Origin: DATMNI01 sp035570275
Lineage (GTDB): Bacteria > Acidobacteriota > Terriglobia > Bryobacterales > Bryobacteraceae
DNA length: 21,644 nucleotides
Direction of reading: 5' to 3'
Assembly: GCA_035570275.1 (NCBI GenBank)
Contig: DATMNI010000389.1
Span: 1-21,644, forward strand
Shown here: piece after piece, positions 14,019 through 20,949 of the stretch
Layout of the letters: each line of letters begins with the position of its first letter
Numbering within the stretch: the stretch's first letter is position 1
Notes under the pieces: generated by a model
The model's database searches: none
What the model was told of the DNA's origin: nothing
Seen by the model: the letters and a program-made list of their open reading frames with translations, nothing else
Made by a program: the position numbers and the translations under genes

Positions 14019-14804
14019 TCAGGCGCGGTCGAACAGGCGTTTCCAGCCCGACGGCTTCTTGCCCGCGATTCCCAGCAGCTTGCGGAACGGCTCGGCTTCG
14101 GCAGCGGAGAGCGGCCGCAGGCCGCGCAGCATTTCCACCACCTCCACCATGCGGCAGAAATGGTCCACGCAGTGCCAGCATTGATTGACGTGGTGCTCCA
14201 TTTCCTCGCGCCCGCGCCAGGTGGTGCGGCCGTCAATCAAATCCAGAAAGGCCTTGACGGGCAGGCAGTCTTTGCCTTTCCCGCCTGCCGCGGCCCGGCC
14301 CAGGGCGGCCCCGTTGGCGGTGACGATGGTGCTGCTCCAGTGGTCCACCTTGCAGCGAATCAGCTCGGCTGAGCGCTGCCGAATCTTCTCCACGGTTTTC
14401 GGCTCCATTTTGACCATGGGGCCGGTTTGGGCGGGCGTATACTGCATGGTTTCGAACCAAGCCGCCTGCTTTTCCACCACCGTGAGCGGTTCCAGCGCGG
14501 CGGCGAGAGTTTCTAGATCCATGTCCATCTCGGGAACTGGCGTGGCGAGTTCAGCCAGTATTTTCTGGCGTAGTTCGGCGGCGAACCAGCGTTCGGGGGC
14601 GGGCTCGAGCGATTGAAACATGCTGGATTCGGGATTCCGCAGTGCCAGGAGCACGCGGTTGAGCAGCGCGGCGTCGGGGTCGGCGGACCCGTAGTGGGTC
14701 AGCAGCCTGCGGACCAGCGGAACGTATTCGATAACGAAATGTTCCCACCCCTCGGGCAGGTCGGCCCGGCAATCGCGGGCCATTTCGTAGCATGTGTAGA
14801 TCAT
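14019..14804 (-). CDS. Sigma-like domain fused to a zinc-finger anti-sigma-like tail
   Basis: A 261-residue soluble protein starting at ATG 14804 with a weak site. The N-terminal half has helical segments resembling sigma factors (EHFVIEYVPLVRRLLTHYG; then DAALLNRVLLALRNPES). Residues about 106-150 look like a region-4 helix-turn-helix: LTVVEKQAAWFETMQYTP, then MEPKTVEKIRQRSAELIR. The C-terminal part has the ZAS-like H-x3-C-x2-C (H205, C209, C212) in EHHVNQCWHC. That would combine a sigma-like and an anti-sigma-like element in one chain. The family is unknown to me. It lies 88 bases upstream of the kinase gene on the same strand, so one operon with the two-component pair is likely. Confidence 0.65.
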   Translation of the reverse strand: MIYTCYEMARDCRADLPEGWEHFVIEYVPLVRRLLTHYGSADPDAALLNRVLLALRNPESSMFQSLEPAPERWFAAELRQKILAELATPVPEMDMDLETLAAALEPLTVVEKQAAWFETMQYTPAQTGPMVKMEPKTVEKIRQRSAELIRCKVDHWSSTIVTANGAALGRAAAGGKGKDCLPVKAFLDLIDGRTTWRGREEMEHHVNQCWHCVDHFCRMVEVVEMLRGLRPLSAAEAEPFRKLLGIAGKKPSGWKRLFDRA

Positions 14805-14877
14805 CTTTAGGTTTAATGGTAGCGTGCTTGCGGCGGCGGGCCGGTTAGGAGTATGCTCCGAAGTAGAGGGCACTCTA

Positions 14878-15651
14878 ATGAAGGTTTTCCTGCAATTGGC
14901 ACTATGCGGTTGTCTGGCGGCCGGCGTAGCCATGGCTCAACGTGGCGGCGGCCATGGGGGCGGTGGCGGAATGCGCGGCGGCGGCGGTTTTTCGGGCGGC
15001 GGATTCCGCGGCGGCAGTGCGGGCTTTGCGGGCGGCGGATTCCGCGGCGGTGGTGTGGGCTTTTCGGGCGGCGGATTCCGCGGCGGCAATTTCGGCTTCC
15101 GTGGCGGTTTCGGCGGATTTCGCGGCGGTTTCGGCCGGCCTTTCGGCTTCCGTTCGTCCTTCGGGTTCTTTCCATCGTTCGGTTTCGGCTACTGGCCGGG
15201 ATACTACGATTACGGCTATGGCTACGGCTACCCCTACGATGCTTATTCCTACCCGGCGTCTTCTTCGTATCCTGCCTACCAGCCGTCCTCTAATGTGACG
15301 GTGGTTTATCCGCAGACGGCGCAGTCGTCGCCCGCCCCGGTTTATGTGGAGCGCGCCAACCCCAACCTGCGGCAATACGACGAGTACGGCCAGGAGGTCC
15401 GGCAGCCATCGGGCGGCGGCTACGGTTCGCAACCAGCGGCCGGCGCCAACGGCTCCCCGATCTACCTGATTGCCTTTCGCGATCAGAGCATCCGCGCAGC
15501 CGCGGCCTATTGGGTGGATGGCAGAACGCTGCACTACGTAACCCAGCAGCATGAGGAAAGGCAAGCCGCGCTCGACACCATTGACCGCGACCTCACCATG
15601 CGGCTGAACCACGAACGGCACGTGGCGTTTTCGCTGCCGGCGCCGCAGTAG
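14878..15651 (+). CDS. Secreted glycine-rich protein with conserved C-terminal domain
   Basis: A 257-residue exported protein starting at ATG 14878. The signal peptide is MKVFLQLALCGCLAAGVAMA, with cleavage before Q21. The next 100 residues are almost pure Gly/Phe/Arg with GGGFRGG repeats, followed by a Tyr-rich part (GYWPGYYDYGYGYGY) and a Ser/Pro linker. The last about 60 residues (IYLIAFRDQSIRAAAAYWV, then LHYVTQQHEERQAALDTIDRD) form a conserved tail that I know from Acidobacteria proteins; its role is unknown. Low-complexity Gly/Tyr segments suggest a surface or matrix protein. The underlying DNA has repeated GGCGGATTCCGCGGCGG units (about 14997-15087). It is divergent from the sigma-like gene. 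Confidence 0.8.
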   Translation: MKVFLQLALCGCLAAGVAMAQRGGGHGGGGGMRGGGGFSGGGFRGGSAGFAGGGFRGGGVGFSGGGFRGGNFGFRGGFGGFRGGFGRPFGFRSSFGFFPSFGFGYWPGYYDYGYGYGYPYDAYSYPASSSYPAYQPSSNVTVVYPQTAQSSPAPVYVERANPNLRQYDEYGQEVRQPSGGGYGSQPAAGANGSPIYLIAFRDQSIRAAAAYWVDGRTLHYVTQQHEERQAALDTIDRDLTMRLNHERHVAFSLPAPQ

Positions 15652-15748
15652 CGGGTATTTGGCATCGTCGCCATCGCTGCCCTACAGGCAAGCCGTAGTT
15701 TGTCGCCTCACCTTCGCCGCATATTGTTCGAGGGTCTACTATCGAAGG

Positions 15749-16315
15749 ATGGACCTACGAACAACCCGCGGCATCATTCGAGTGGTGGATTACAACCCGG
15801 AATGGCCCGATTGGTTTTCCCGGCTTCGAGAGCGGGTCTGGCCGTCCGTGCGCGATATTGCCGTTGCGGTTGAGCATGTGGGAAGTACCGCGGTCCCCGG
15901 TCTGGCTGCCAAGCCCGTCATCGATCTGGACATCGTGATCCCATCGCGAAGTGAGCTGCCATTGATGGTCGAGCGGCTCGGTAGGCTGGGGTACGAACAT
16001 CGCGGCGATCTCGAAGTTCCGGACCGGGAAGCGTTATCGATACGCGAGAATCAACCGGCTCACAACCTCTACGTTTGCCCACGGAACAGCGTGGCGCTTC
16101 GCAATCACATGGCATTTCGCGATCATCTTCGCGCCCATCCGTCGGATGTCGCGGCATATTCCAGCCTGAAGAAGCAGTTGGCGGAACGATATCCTCATGA
16201 CATGGATAGTTACGTGGAGGGAAAGACTGACTTCATCTTGTCGATCCTCGCCCAGTACGGATTGTCCGCCGACTGCCTGAATTCGATTCGGCGCGTGAAT
16301 CAAAGCCGGGAGTAA
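15749..16315 (+). CDS. GrpB/UPF0157 family protein
   Basis: A 188-residue nucleotidyltransferase-fold protein. The start is ATG 15749 (MDLRTTRGIIRVVDYNPEWP), the usual family start context; an upstream ATG at 15659 would add unlike sequence. The GrpB signature HVGSTAVPGL (residues 43-52) is followed by KPVIDLDIVI with a D-x-D (D59, D61) that would bind metal. LGYEHRGD, HNLYVC and AFRDHLRAHP further match the family. The function is not established; a kinase or nucleotidyl transfer role is inference. It stands alone 97 bases after the Gly-rich gene. Confidence 0.85.
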   Translation: MDLRTTRGIIRVVDYNPEWPDWFSRLRERVWPSVRDIAVAVEHVGSTAVPGLAAKPVIDLDIVIPSRSELPLMVERLGRLGYEHRGDLEVPDREALSIRENQPAHNLYVCPRNSVALRNHMAFRDHLRAHPSDVAAYSSLKKQLAERYPHDMDSYVEGKTDFILSILAQYGLSADCLNSIRRVNQSRE

Positions 16316-16359
16316 GGGAAGTTAAATAATAAGGCGGACATTTGAGCCAAGCGAACAAG

Positions 16360-16542
16360 AAAAAGACAGGATTTCACGCAAGCCGGTAGAGTAAAGGAAG
16401 AGGGATAATCGAAGTCAACGTGACCGGAAACGCACTAGCGAAACAGTGGCCCTGATTAAGGACGCATCACGCGCGTCGCTAACGGACTCGCCGGGCAGTC
16501 TTCTTTGCGCCTTTGCGACTTTGCGTGAAATCTTGCCTTTTT
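16360..16542. repeat. Inverted pair of dispersed repeat segments
   Basis: AAAAAGACAGGATTTCACGC at 16360-16379, extending one or two bases, is the reverse complement (2 mismatches) of 16521-16542, which ends TTGCCTTTTT. The neighbouring TTTGCGCCTTTGCGACTTTG (16504-16523) is the widespread CGCAAAGRCGCAAAG type of dispersed repeat. A third related segment is at 7951-7967. Confidence 0.65.
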
Positions 16543-16563
16543 GAATCCGACGCTCCAAGCCGA
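16525..16563. repeat. About 40-bp repeat shared with 7927-7967
   Basis: Read on the minus strand, TCGGCTTGGAG...GGCAAGATTTCAC is nearly the same as the plus-strand segment at 7927-7967, with a few changes and a one-base gap. No gene is involved in either copy, so they are likely remnants of one dispersed element. Confidence 0.6.
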
Positions 16564-16624
16564 TTCCCATTATGCTAGCGAGGTCTTCGACCTCAAACCG
16601 ACAAGGCGTGGAAAGCCCGTAGCT

Positions 16625-16806
16625 TCACTGGGGTTCTTGGCGTCCTTGCGTCTTGGCGAGAGACTCTTCTTGCAGTCCGTTGACGATTCGAGTAATGCCG
16701 TCCTTGATCAGCGCCGTGTTGAAGTTGATCAGCAAGCCAAGCCGCGCTTGTCGGCCAACGGCGCTGGACCGCACCGATGCGCAACTCGATCTGCTGATCT
16801 ACGACG
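16625..16806 (-). pseudogene. Frameshifted GxxExxY protein remnant
   Basis: On the minus strand one frame gives GRQARLGLLINFN, then TALIKDGITRIVN and a stop at 16625-16627, matching the C-terminus of GxxExxY proteins (typically GLLINFx...LKDGIxRIV). A segment about 45-60 bases upstream in another frame (VDQQIELRIGAVQR) looks like the preceding beta strand, so a frameshift separates them. No start or complete gene remains. The stop lies beside a CGCAAAG-type repeat, a common context for this family. Function unknown in intact members. Confidence 0.55.
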
Positions 16807-16935
16807 CTTTTCCCCAGGAGAAAGACGGCTGAAAACTTGAGACTTTTAGATAGAACTTATTTACATTAGACGGCTAGACGCAAGTTGTCCAGCTTATCTC
16901 ACTCCGCCTAAGTGGTGGCAGTCCCCGTCTTGCCG
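16807..16935. other. Gene-free stretch between the remnant and hutI
   Basis: I see no gene or strong regulatory sequence. It is somewhat AT-rich near 16840-16870 (TTTTAGATAGAACTTATTTA), which could be part of a decayed element. Confidence 0.35.
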
Positions 16936-18120
16936 TCACGGGACCTTGCGCGTCACAGCCCCTTCCCAATAGATCACTTCCCCGCGCTTCATCGTCATGT
17001 GTACTACGTTGGTGCCAAAGGTATGGGCCATGTCGCGGTAATCGGCGACGTTGAGCATCAACAGGTCGGCCGACTTTCCCGGTTCCAGCGACCCTACCCG
17101 GTCGGCGCAGCCCAGGGCATGGGCGCCATTGATGGTTGCGGCGGAGAGGGCCTCAGCCACGGTGAGCCGCATGCGCAGGCACGCCAGGGCCACGGCCGTT
17201 TGCATGTTCAGCGTGGGAGTGTGATGCGGGTTGAAGTTGGTGGCCAGGGCGATGGCGGCTCCCGCATTCACCAGTCCCCGGGCCGGGGCGTCGCGGTCGT
17301 CGCGGAAAGAAGCGCAAGGCAGCAGCGTGGCGATCACGCCCTCGGGTCCAAGGATAGCCGCTTCCTCCTCCGTGGCGTATTCCAGATGGTCGATGCTCAC
17401 CACCGCGTGATCCACGGCCATGGCCAGTGCCCTTTGCGGCTCCAGGTGGTCGGCGTGCATCTTGAGCGGGAACCCCAGGCCGCGCGCCACCTCAAGATAC
17501 CGGTCAAAATACTGGTAGCATTCCGGATCGGAATCCCAGGCTACGTCGGCAAATTGGGCTACGCCCCGCCTCCAGATCTTAGGCAGCAGGTCGCCCAAAA
17601 CCCAATCGGCCGCCTCGTGATAGCTGGCGTCGCCGCTGCTGCGGTGGGGCAGGCGGAAGAGAAAGCTCGGAATCACTTCCACGGGATCTTGCTTGAACAC
17701 CGAAAGCACCCGCAGCATCTTGCTTTCGGCGCTCTCGTCGGGACCACATCCGGTTTTGATTTCGACGGTCGTCGTGCCATGCCGCGCCATGGCCTCCAGG
17801 TAGGCGCGTACTTTGGCCTCCAGCCGCTGGCCGGTGTTGGCCCGAACCGCCCGCGCTGCCGCGTCGTGATCGCCGGAACCGGAGCCTAAAAGAGGAAATG
17901 CCAGGTGCGTGTGGCTGTCGACAAACCCCGGCATTACCACTCGGCCGGCGGCGTTGATTTCCACCGCGTCGCGGGCCAGCGCCAGATTCTCCACCCGGCG
18001 GGTGGGTCCCACTTCGAGCACTACGCCGTCGCGGACCAGCAGCGCTCCGTCCGGAATAATGCTAAGTTCGTCTAGAGCGAGCCCGCGGCGGGGGCCCTTC
18101 GGACCGCGCATGGTCAGCAA
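16936..18120 (-). CDS. hutI: Imidazolonepropionase-like amidohydrolase (HutI family)
   Basis: Amidohydrolase of the HutI type, which opens imidazolone-5-propionate to N-formimino-glutamate in histidine breakdown. The 394 residues from TTG 18120 show PGFVDSHTHLAF (H70, H72), EIKTGCGPDESAESKMLRVL, LKMHADHLEPQR (H222) and DHLEYATEEEAAIL. In ALATNFNPHHTP the usual metal Asp of TDFNPG is Asn (N295). The typical N-terminal ILIRGARQLL reads upstream of TTG 18120 in the same frame, but no ATG, GTG or TTG is present before the in-frame TAG at 18163-18165. ATT at 18144 could be a rare start, otherwise the N-terminus is lost. It may not have full HutI activity. Confidence 0.75.
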   Translation of the reverse strand: MLTMRGPKGPRRGLALDELSIIPDGALLVRDGVVLEVGPTRRVENLALARDAVEINAAGRVVMPGFVDSHTHLAFPLLGSGSGDHDAAARAVRANTGQRLEAKVRAYLEAMARHGTTTVEIKTGCGPDESAESKMLRVLSVFKQDPVEVIPSFLFRLPHRSSGDASYHEAADWVLGDLLPKIWRRGVAQFADVAWDSDPECYQYFDRYLEVARGLGFPLKMHADHLEPQRALAMAVDHAVVSIDHLEYATEEEAAILGPEGVIATLLPCASFRDDRDAPARGLVNAGAAIALATNFNPHHTPTLNMQTAVALACLRMRLTVAEALSAATINGAHALGCADRVGSLEPGKSADLLMLNVADYRDMAHTFGTNVVHMTMKRGEVIYWEGAVTRKVP

Positions 18121-18169
18121 CTGACGTGCCCCACGGATGAGAATAGTGCCCGTGCAATTACCCTAATAT

Positions 18170-18199
18170 AATGTATCACTAGTACTTGATGGTACTCAA
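18170..18199 (-). promoter_or_regulatory. Putative hutI promoter
   Basis: Minus-strand TTGAGT (18199-18194) and TACATT (18175-18170) are separated by 18 bases, a good -35/-10 pair. Transcription would start near 18163, which would leave only a very short leader before any HutI-like codon. On the plus strand the overlapping TATAAT (18167-18172) may drive the rRNA pseudouridine synthase, with no clear -35. Confidence 0.4.
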
Positions 18200-18224
18200 A
18201 CTACTATTACCTAAATACATTAGT

Positions 18225-18983
18225 ATGCCCAAAAGAATTAACACGCCCGCGAAACGGTCCCTAAAGACCTTAGAAAGAGTCTGTTCCAAGAATGGCCTGG
18301 GCTCGCGGACGGACGCCCGAAGTTGGATTGGAAAAGGCATGTTCCGGGTGAATGGGAAGGTAATCCAGAACCCGGAGTACTGGGTTGATCTGGACCGCGA
18401 CCGCATTACTTTCGAGGGCAAACCGCTCCGTGCGGTTGAGAAAGCCTACATCTTGCTGTACAAACCCAAGGGCTACCTCACCACTCGCCGCGACCCCGAC
18501 GGCCGTCCCACGGTCTACGACCTTACTGGCGCCGCCGGGACCTGGCTTTCACCGGTCGGCCGGCTCGACCTGGATACCAGCGGGCTTCTCCTGTTGACCA
18601 ACGATACCGGACTGGCCGAGCGCATCACCAACCCGGAACATAAAGTGGCCAAGACCTATTATGTGAAGGCGTCGGGCCTTTTAAGTGACGATCAACTGGA
18701 ACAACTGCGCCGCGGCGTGCAACTGAACGATGGCCCCACCCGCCCGGCGGTGGTCACGCGCGATCGGGACGCGGCCAGGTATACGTTCTTCGAGATCACC
18801 ATCACCGAGGGCCGCAACCGCCAGGTTCGGCGCATGCTGGAAGCCGTGGGCAGCAAGGTGCTAAAGCTGGTGCGGGTCGCCATCGGGCCTATCCGCATCG
18901 GCGATTTGCCAATCGGCAAATGGCGCCACCTGACGGCCGCCGAAGTACGTGCGCTATCTTCAGCGATGGCGGCCGGCAAGTGA
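18225..18983 (+). CDS. RsuA/RluB-family rRNA pseudouridine synthase
   Basis: A 252-residue RNA-modifying enzyme that converts a specific rRNA uridine to pseudouridine. N-terminal S4 domain: LERVCSKNGLGSRTDARSWI and VNGKVI (residues 16-50). The catalytic domain contains YILLYKPKGYLTT and GRLDLDTSGLLLLTND with the catalytic Asp D115, followed by the family segment EGRNRQVRRMLEAVGSKVLKL. The start at ATG 18225 (MPKRINTPAKRS) has no clear ribosome-binding site; an ATG at 18189 would extend the frame. The leader and first codons are much more AT-rich than the rest. Exact target (16S or 23S) cannot be told. Confidence 0.9.
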   Translation: MPKRINTPAKRSLKTLERVCSKNGLGSRTDARSWIGKGMFRVNGKVIQNPEYWVDLDRDRITFEGKPLRAVEKAYILLYKPKGYLTTRRDPDGRPTVYDLTGAAGTWLSPVGRLDLDTSGLLLLTNDTGLAERITNPEHKVAKTYYVKASGLLSDDQLEQLRRGVQLNDGPTRPAVVTRDRDAARYTFFEITITEGRNRQVRRMLEAVGSKVLKLVRVAIGPIRIGDLPIGKWRHLTAAEVRALSSAMAAGK

Positions 18984-18994
18984 CCCGAGTACCA

Positions 18995-20056
18995 CTAATC
19001 CGAGTACCAGCGCACGCCGACAAAGGCCCCGCCGATGCTGCCGTACTGGAAGTAGTCGGATTTGGTGCTGGTCTTGAAGTGCAGGGCTTTGCCGCCGCCG
19101 CGGATTTCGATGTGTCCAATCCGGTATGAGATGGAGGCGTCCGTATCCCAGATGGCCCAGTGGTGGGGAACGTCGAAGCCCGAAGCGTTCACTTCGAACC
19201 GGAAGTTACGGGTAGCGTATTCGGCAATTCCGAGCCCAAAGGTCGGGGAAATCAGGGTACGGGCACCTGTCGTCTGATACGTGATCGGATTGCCGGCGCT
19301 GTCCGTCGTGGGCAGCAGGGGCGCATCGAAACCGGATTTCATGTTGACCAACTGCACCTGCCACAGAGTTTTCAACCGGAAGTGACGGCTCTCCACCGGG
19401 TATGGCCAGGTGAGGTACTCGTAGGAGACTTTCCCGGTCCGGATGCTGTAGCTGGTGGAAACGGTGTCGCCTTTGCTATAGGGCTGACTGTAAAGCACCA
19501 GGTCGTTGGCGGCAATATCGAGGCCGGAGGCCTTGGATTGAAAATAGGAAATCTTGAGTGTGTTGTGGGCGCCGGCAGCGATCCCGATCTCGGCGCCGGG
19601 TGAGTACTTCGGCGTTCCGGCATACTGCAATTTGGTGAAGCCCGAGAATGTGGCGCCGTGGCCTTTATCGAGCCAAGGCTTACCGATCGGCACCCAGTCC
19701 AGGAGACCGACGTACCACCCGGCCTCGCCCGGCATCCGCACATCGGCAACTTTTGGCGCAGGAGGCGGCAGTTTATGAATTGTGGGTCCGGGCGCGACCG
19801 CGGGCTTTTCGGTATCCGGAGGAGTAGCCGGCGGCGGCGTCTGCTGCGGCGGGACCACTTGAGGGGTAGGCGATGGCAGCGGCGTTTGCTGCGGGAGACC
19901 CACTGGAGGGGTAACCGGTGGCGGCGTCTGCTGCGGGGGAGCCTCGGGAGCCGCCTGACCGGGAGGCGCATCCGATGTGTCCTGCGCGTGGACCCTCGAG
20001 ACTGCCGAAAAACAAAATAGACCAAGACACAAAAAGCCGGTTAGCGAATTCTTCAC
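18995..20056 (-). CDS. Exported protein with Pro-rich linker and probable outer-membrane beta-barrel
   Basis: A 353-residue secreted protein. The start is GTG 20056 with TGAGG before it, giving signal KNSLTGFLCLGLFCFSAVSRVHAQ. The segment after it is rich in repeated PPQQTPPP/TPP (about residues 30-100), coded by a 42-45-base tandem repeat. The remaining 240 residues alternate hydrophobic and polar residues in beta-strand fashion (FSGFTKLQYAGTPKY, NTLKISYFQSKASGLDIAAN, VSYEYLTWPYP) and end in FVGVRWYSD. These features fit an outer-membrane barrel anchored by a Pro-rich spacer. No precise family is recognised; it converges on the pseudouridine synthase gene. Confidence 0.75.
   Translation of the reverse strand: MKNSLTGFLCLGLFCFSAVSRVHAQDTSDAPPGQAAPEAPPQQTPPPVTPPVGLPQQTPLPSPTPQVVPPQQTPPPATPPDTEKPAVAPGPTIHKLPPPAPKVADVRMPGEAGWYVGLLDWVPIGKPWLDKGHGATFSGFTKLQYAGTPKYSPGAEIGIAAGAHNTLKISYFQSKASGLDIAANDLVLYSQPYSKGDTVSTSYSIRTGKVSYEYLTWPYPVESRHFRLKTLWQVQLVNMKSGFDAPLLPTTDSAGNPITYQTTGARTLISPTFGLGIAEYATRNFRFEVNASGFDVPHHWAIWDTDASISYRIGHIEIRGGGKALHFKTSTKSDYFQYGSIGGAFVGVRWYSD
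19836..19936 (-). repeat. Minisatellite-like repeat encoding the Pro-rich linker
   Basis: GGCGTCTGCTGCGG at 19836-19849, GGCGTTTGCTGCGG at 19881-19894 and GGCGTCTGCTGCGG at 19923-19936, with spacings of 45 and 42 bases. Translated on the minus strand it gives repeated PQQTPPP-type modules in the exported protein. Confidence 0.7.
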
Positions 20057-20520
20057 GAACGCCTCATAAAGTTCAGATTCTTGGCAGGGCGAATATGCCT
20101 TACGGCAGACCCCTGTTGCACCAGTCAGTCCAAACCGTTCCACGGATGGCTGTCTTTCTATTCTGCCTCAAATCATAGGCTTTCCGCAGATATTCCGGTT
20201 GTAGACTGGCAGTCACAGGTGTGCCTAAAATCAGATGCCGGATGCCAGCAGGGTCGCCGGCAAGGCCGGATTGAACAGGTGTGTGACTTGGCAGGCGGCG
20301 ACCGCTCCCTGACGGTCACGGCTCCCTACAAGGCTGCATTCAGAGCCGCGACCGTTAGGGAGCGGTGGTGTAGGAGTACGGGGAAGTCACAGACCAGATG
20401 CCGGGTGCCGACCTTCAGTACGACCGGCACTCCCCTGTGGCAATGCCATCCGGAACCTGTACATTGATCTGGTAAACACCGGCGAATGTCATTCCAGCGA
20501 ATAATTCTACCCCGAGCCTT
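20057..20520. other. Gene-poor interval with imperfect repeats
   Basis: No supported gene. It contains an inverted repeat at 20301-20366 and a loosely repeated pair CAGATGCCGGATGCC / CAGATGCCGGGTGCC (about 20231 and 20391). Both lie inside one composite-looking block, 20210-20420, that may be a degenerate dispersed element. Confidence 0.45.
20301..20366. repeat. 24-bp inverted repeat (hairpin)
   Basis: ACCGCTCCCTGACGGTCACG plus GCTC at 20301-20324 is complementary to 20343-20366 (GAGCCGCGACCGTTAGGGAG plus CGGT), two mismatches in 24. Loop 18 bases. This type of ACCGCTCCCT...AGGGAGCGGT hairpin is a familiar dispersed repeat in this group; the function is unknown. Confidence 0.7.
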
Positions 20521-20745
20521 TTGAAGTATTACGATGAAATAGGAGCCGGCAAGCCAGCTATCGAAACGTTCAGCGGTAGGCATTGGGACCGGTTTCTCGC
20601 GTTAGACGATTTCGCGAAACTCGTCATGAGCAGCATGACCTACCCATGGCTGGAAACGCTCCTGAGGCAGACGCCCGAAATATACGAGTACCTGGTTTAC
20701 CTTCGCCATCATGGGCGTGAATTATTGTTTCGAGACCGGACCTAA
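20521..20745 (+). CDS. Small doubtful ORF, unknown
   Basis: A 74-residue frame with a TTG start and no obvious ribosome-binding site; the frame opens a further 51 bases upstream of it. The protein is ordinary in composition (MKYYDEIGAGKPAIETFSGR at the start, then a hydrophobic segment DDFAKLVMSSMTYPWLETLL), with no motif I recognise. It could be a fragment of a decayed gene. A stem (CGGCCAA/TTGGCCG, 20750-20779) lies directly after its stop. Confidence 0.35.
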   Translation: MKYYDEIGAGKPAIETFSGRHWDRFLALDDFAKLVMSSMTYPWLETLLRQTPEIYEYLVYLRHHGRELLFRDRT

Positions 20746-20885
20746 GCGTCGGCCAAAGCCCGTTTTTGGGGGTTGGCCGGTAAACAAGTCACGCCAAAAC
20801 TCAAAAAATCGCCTCAATCCCCTCAATCACTTACAGCCAATCCGCGCCACCAGCTATAAGTCACCGTTATAAGCTGGCAAGTAGC

Positions 20886-20936
20886 ACAGCCAACTTGTCC
20901 GGGCGAAGCCGGATTCTTGGCTGTGTTCTTTTTATT
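20886..20936 (+). terminator. Hairpin with T-run just upstream of the last gene
   Basis: ACAGCCAA (20886-20893) pairs with TTGGCTGT (20917-20924), with an inner stem TCCGG/CCGGA, followed by GTTCTTTTTATT. This is a terminator-like structure on the plus strand, ending only 14 bases before the ATG at 20950. It may end upstream transcripts or act as an attenuator. Confidence 0.6.
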
Positions 20937-20949
20937 GCCGAGGGCACCG

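Noticed and set aside
13931..14236. N-terminal extension of the histidine kinase
   Set aside because: The extra 102 residues are Arg/Ser-rich shadow sequence of the sigma-like gene; the membrane segments begin right after ATG 13930.
15659..15748. Longer N-terminus for the GrpB-like protein
   Set aside because: Residues before MDLRTTRG show no homology to the family, and ATG 15749 gives the usual start.
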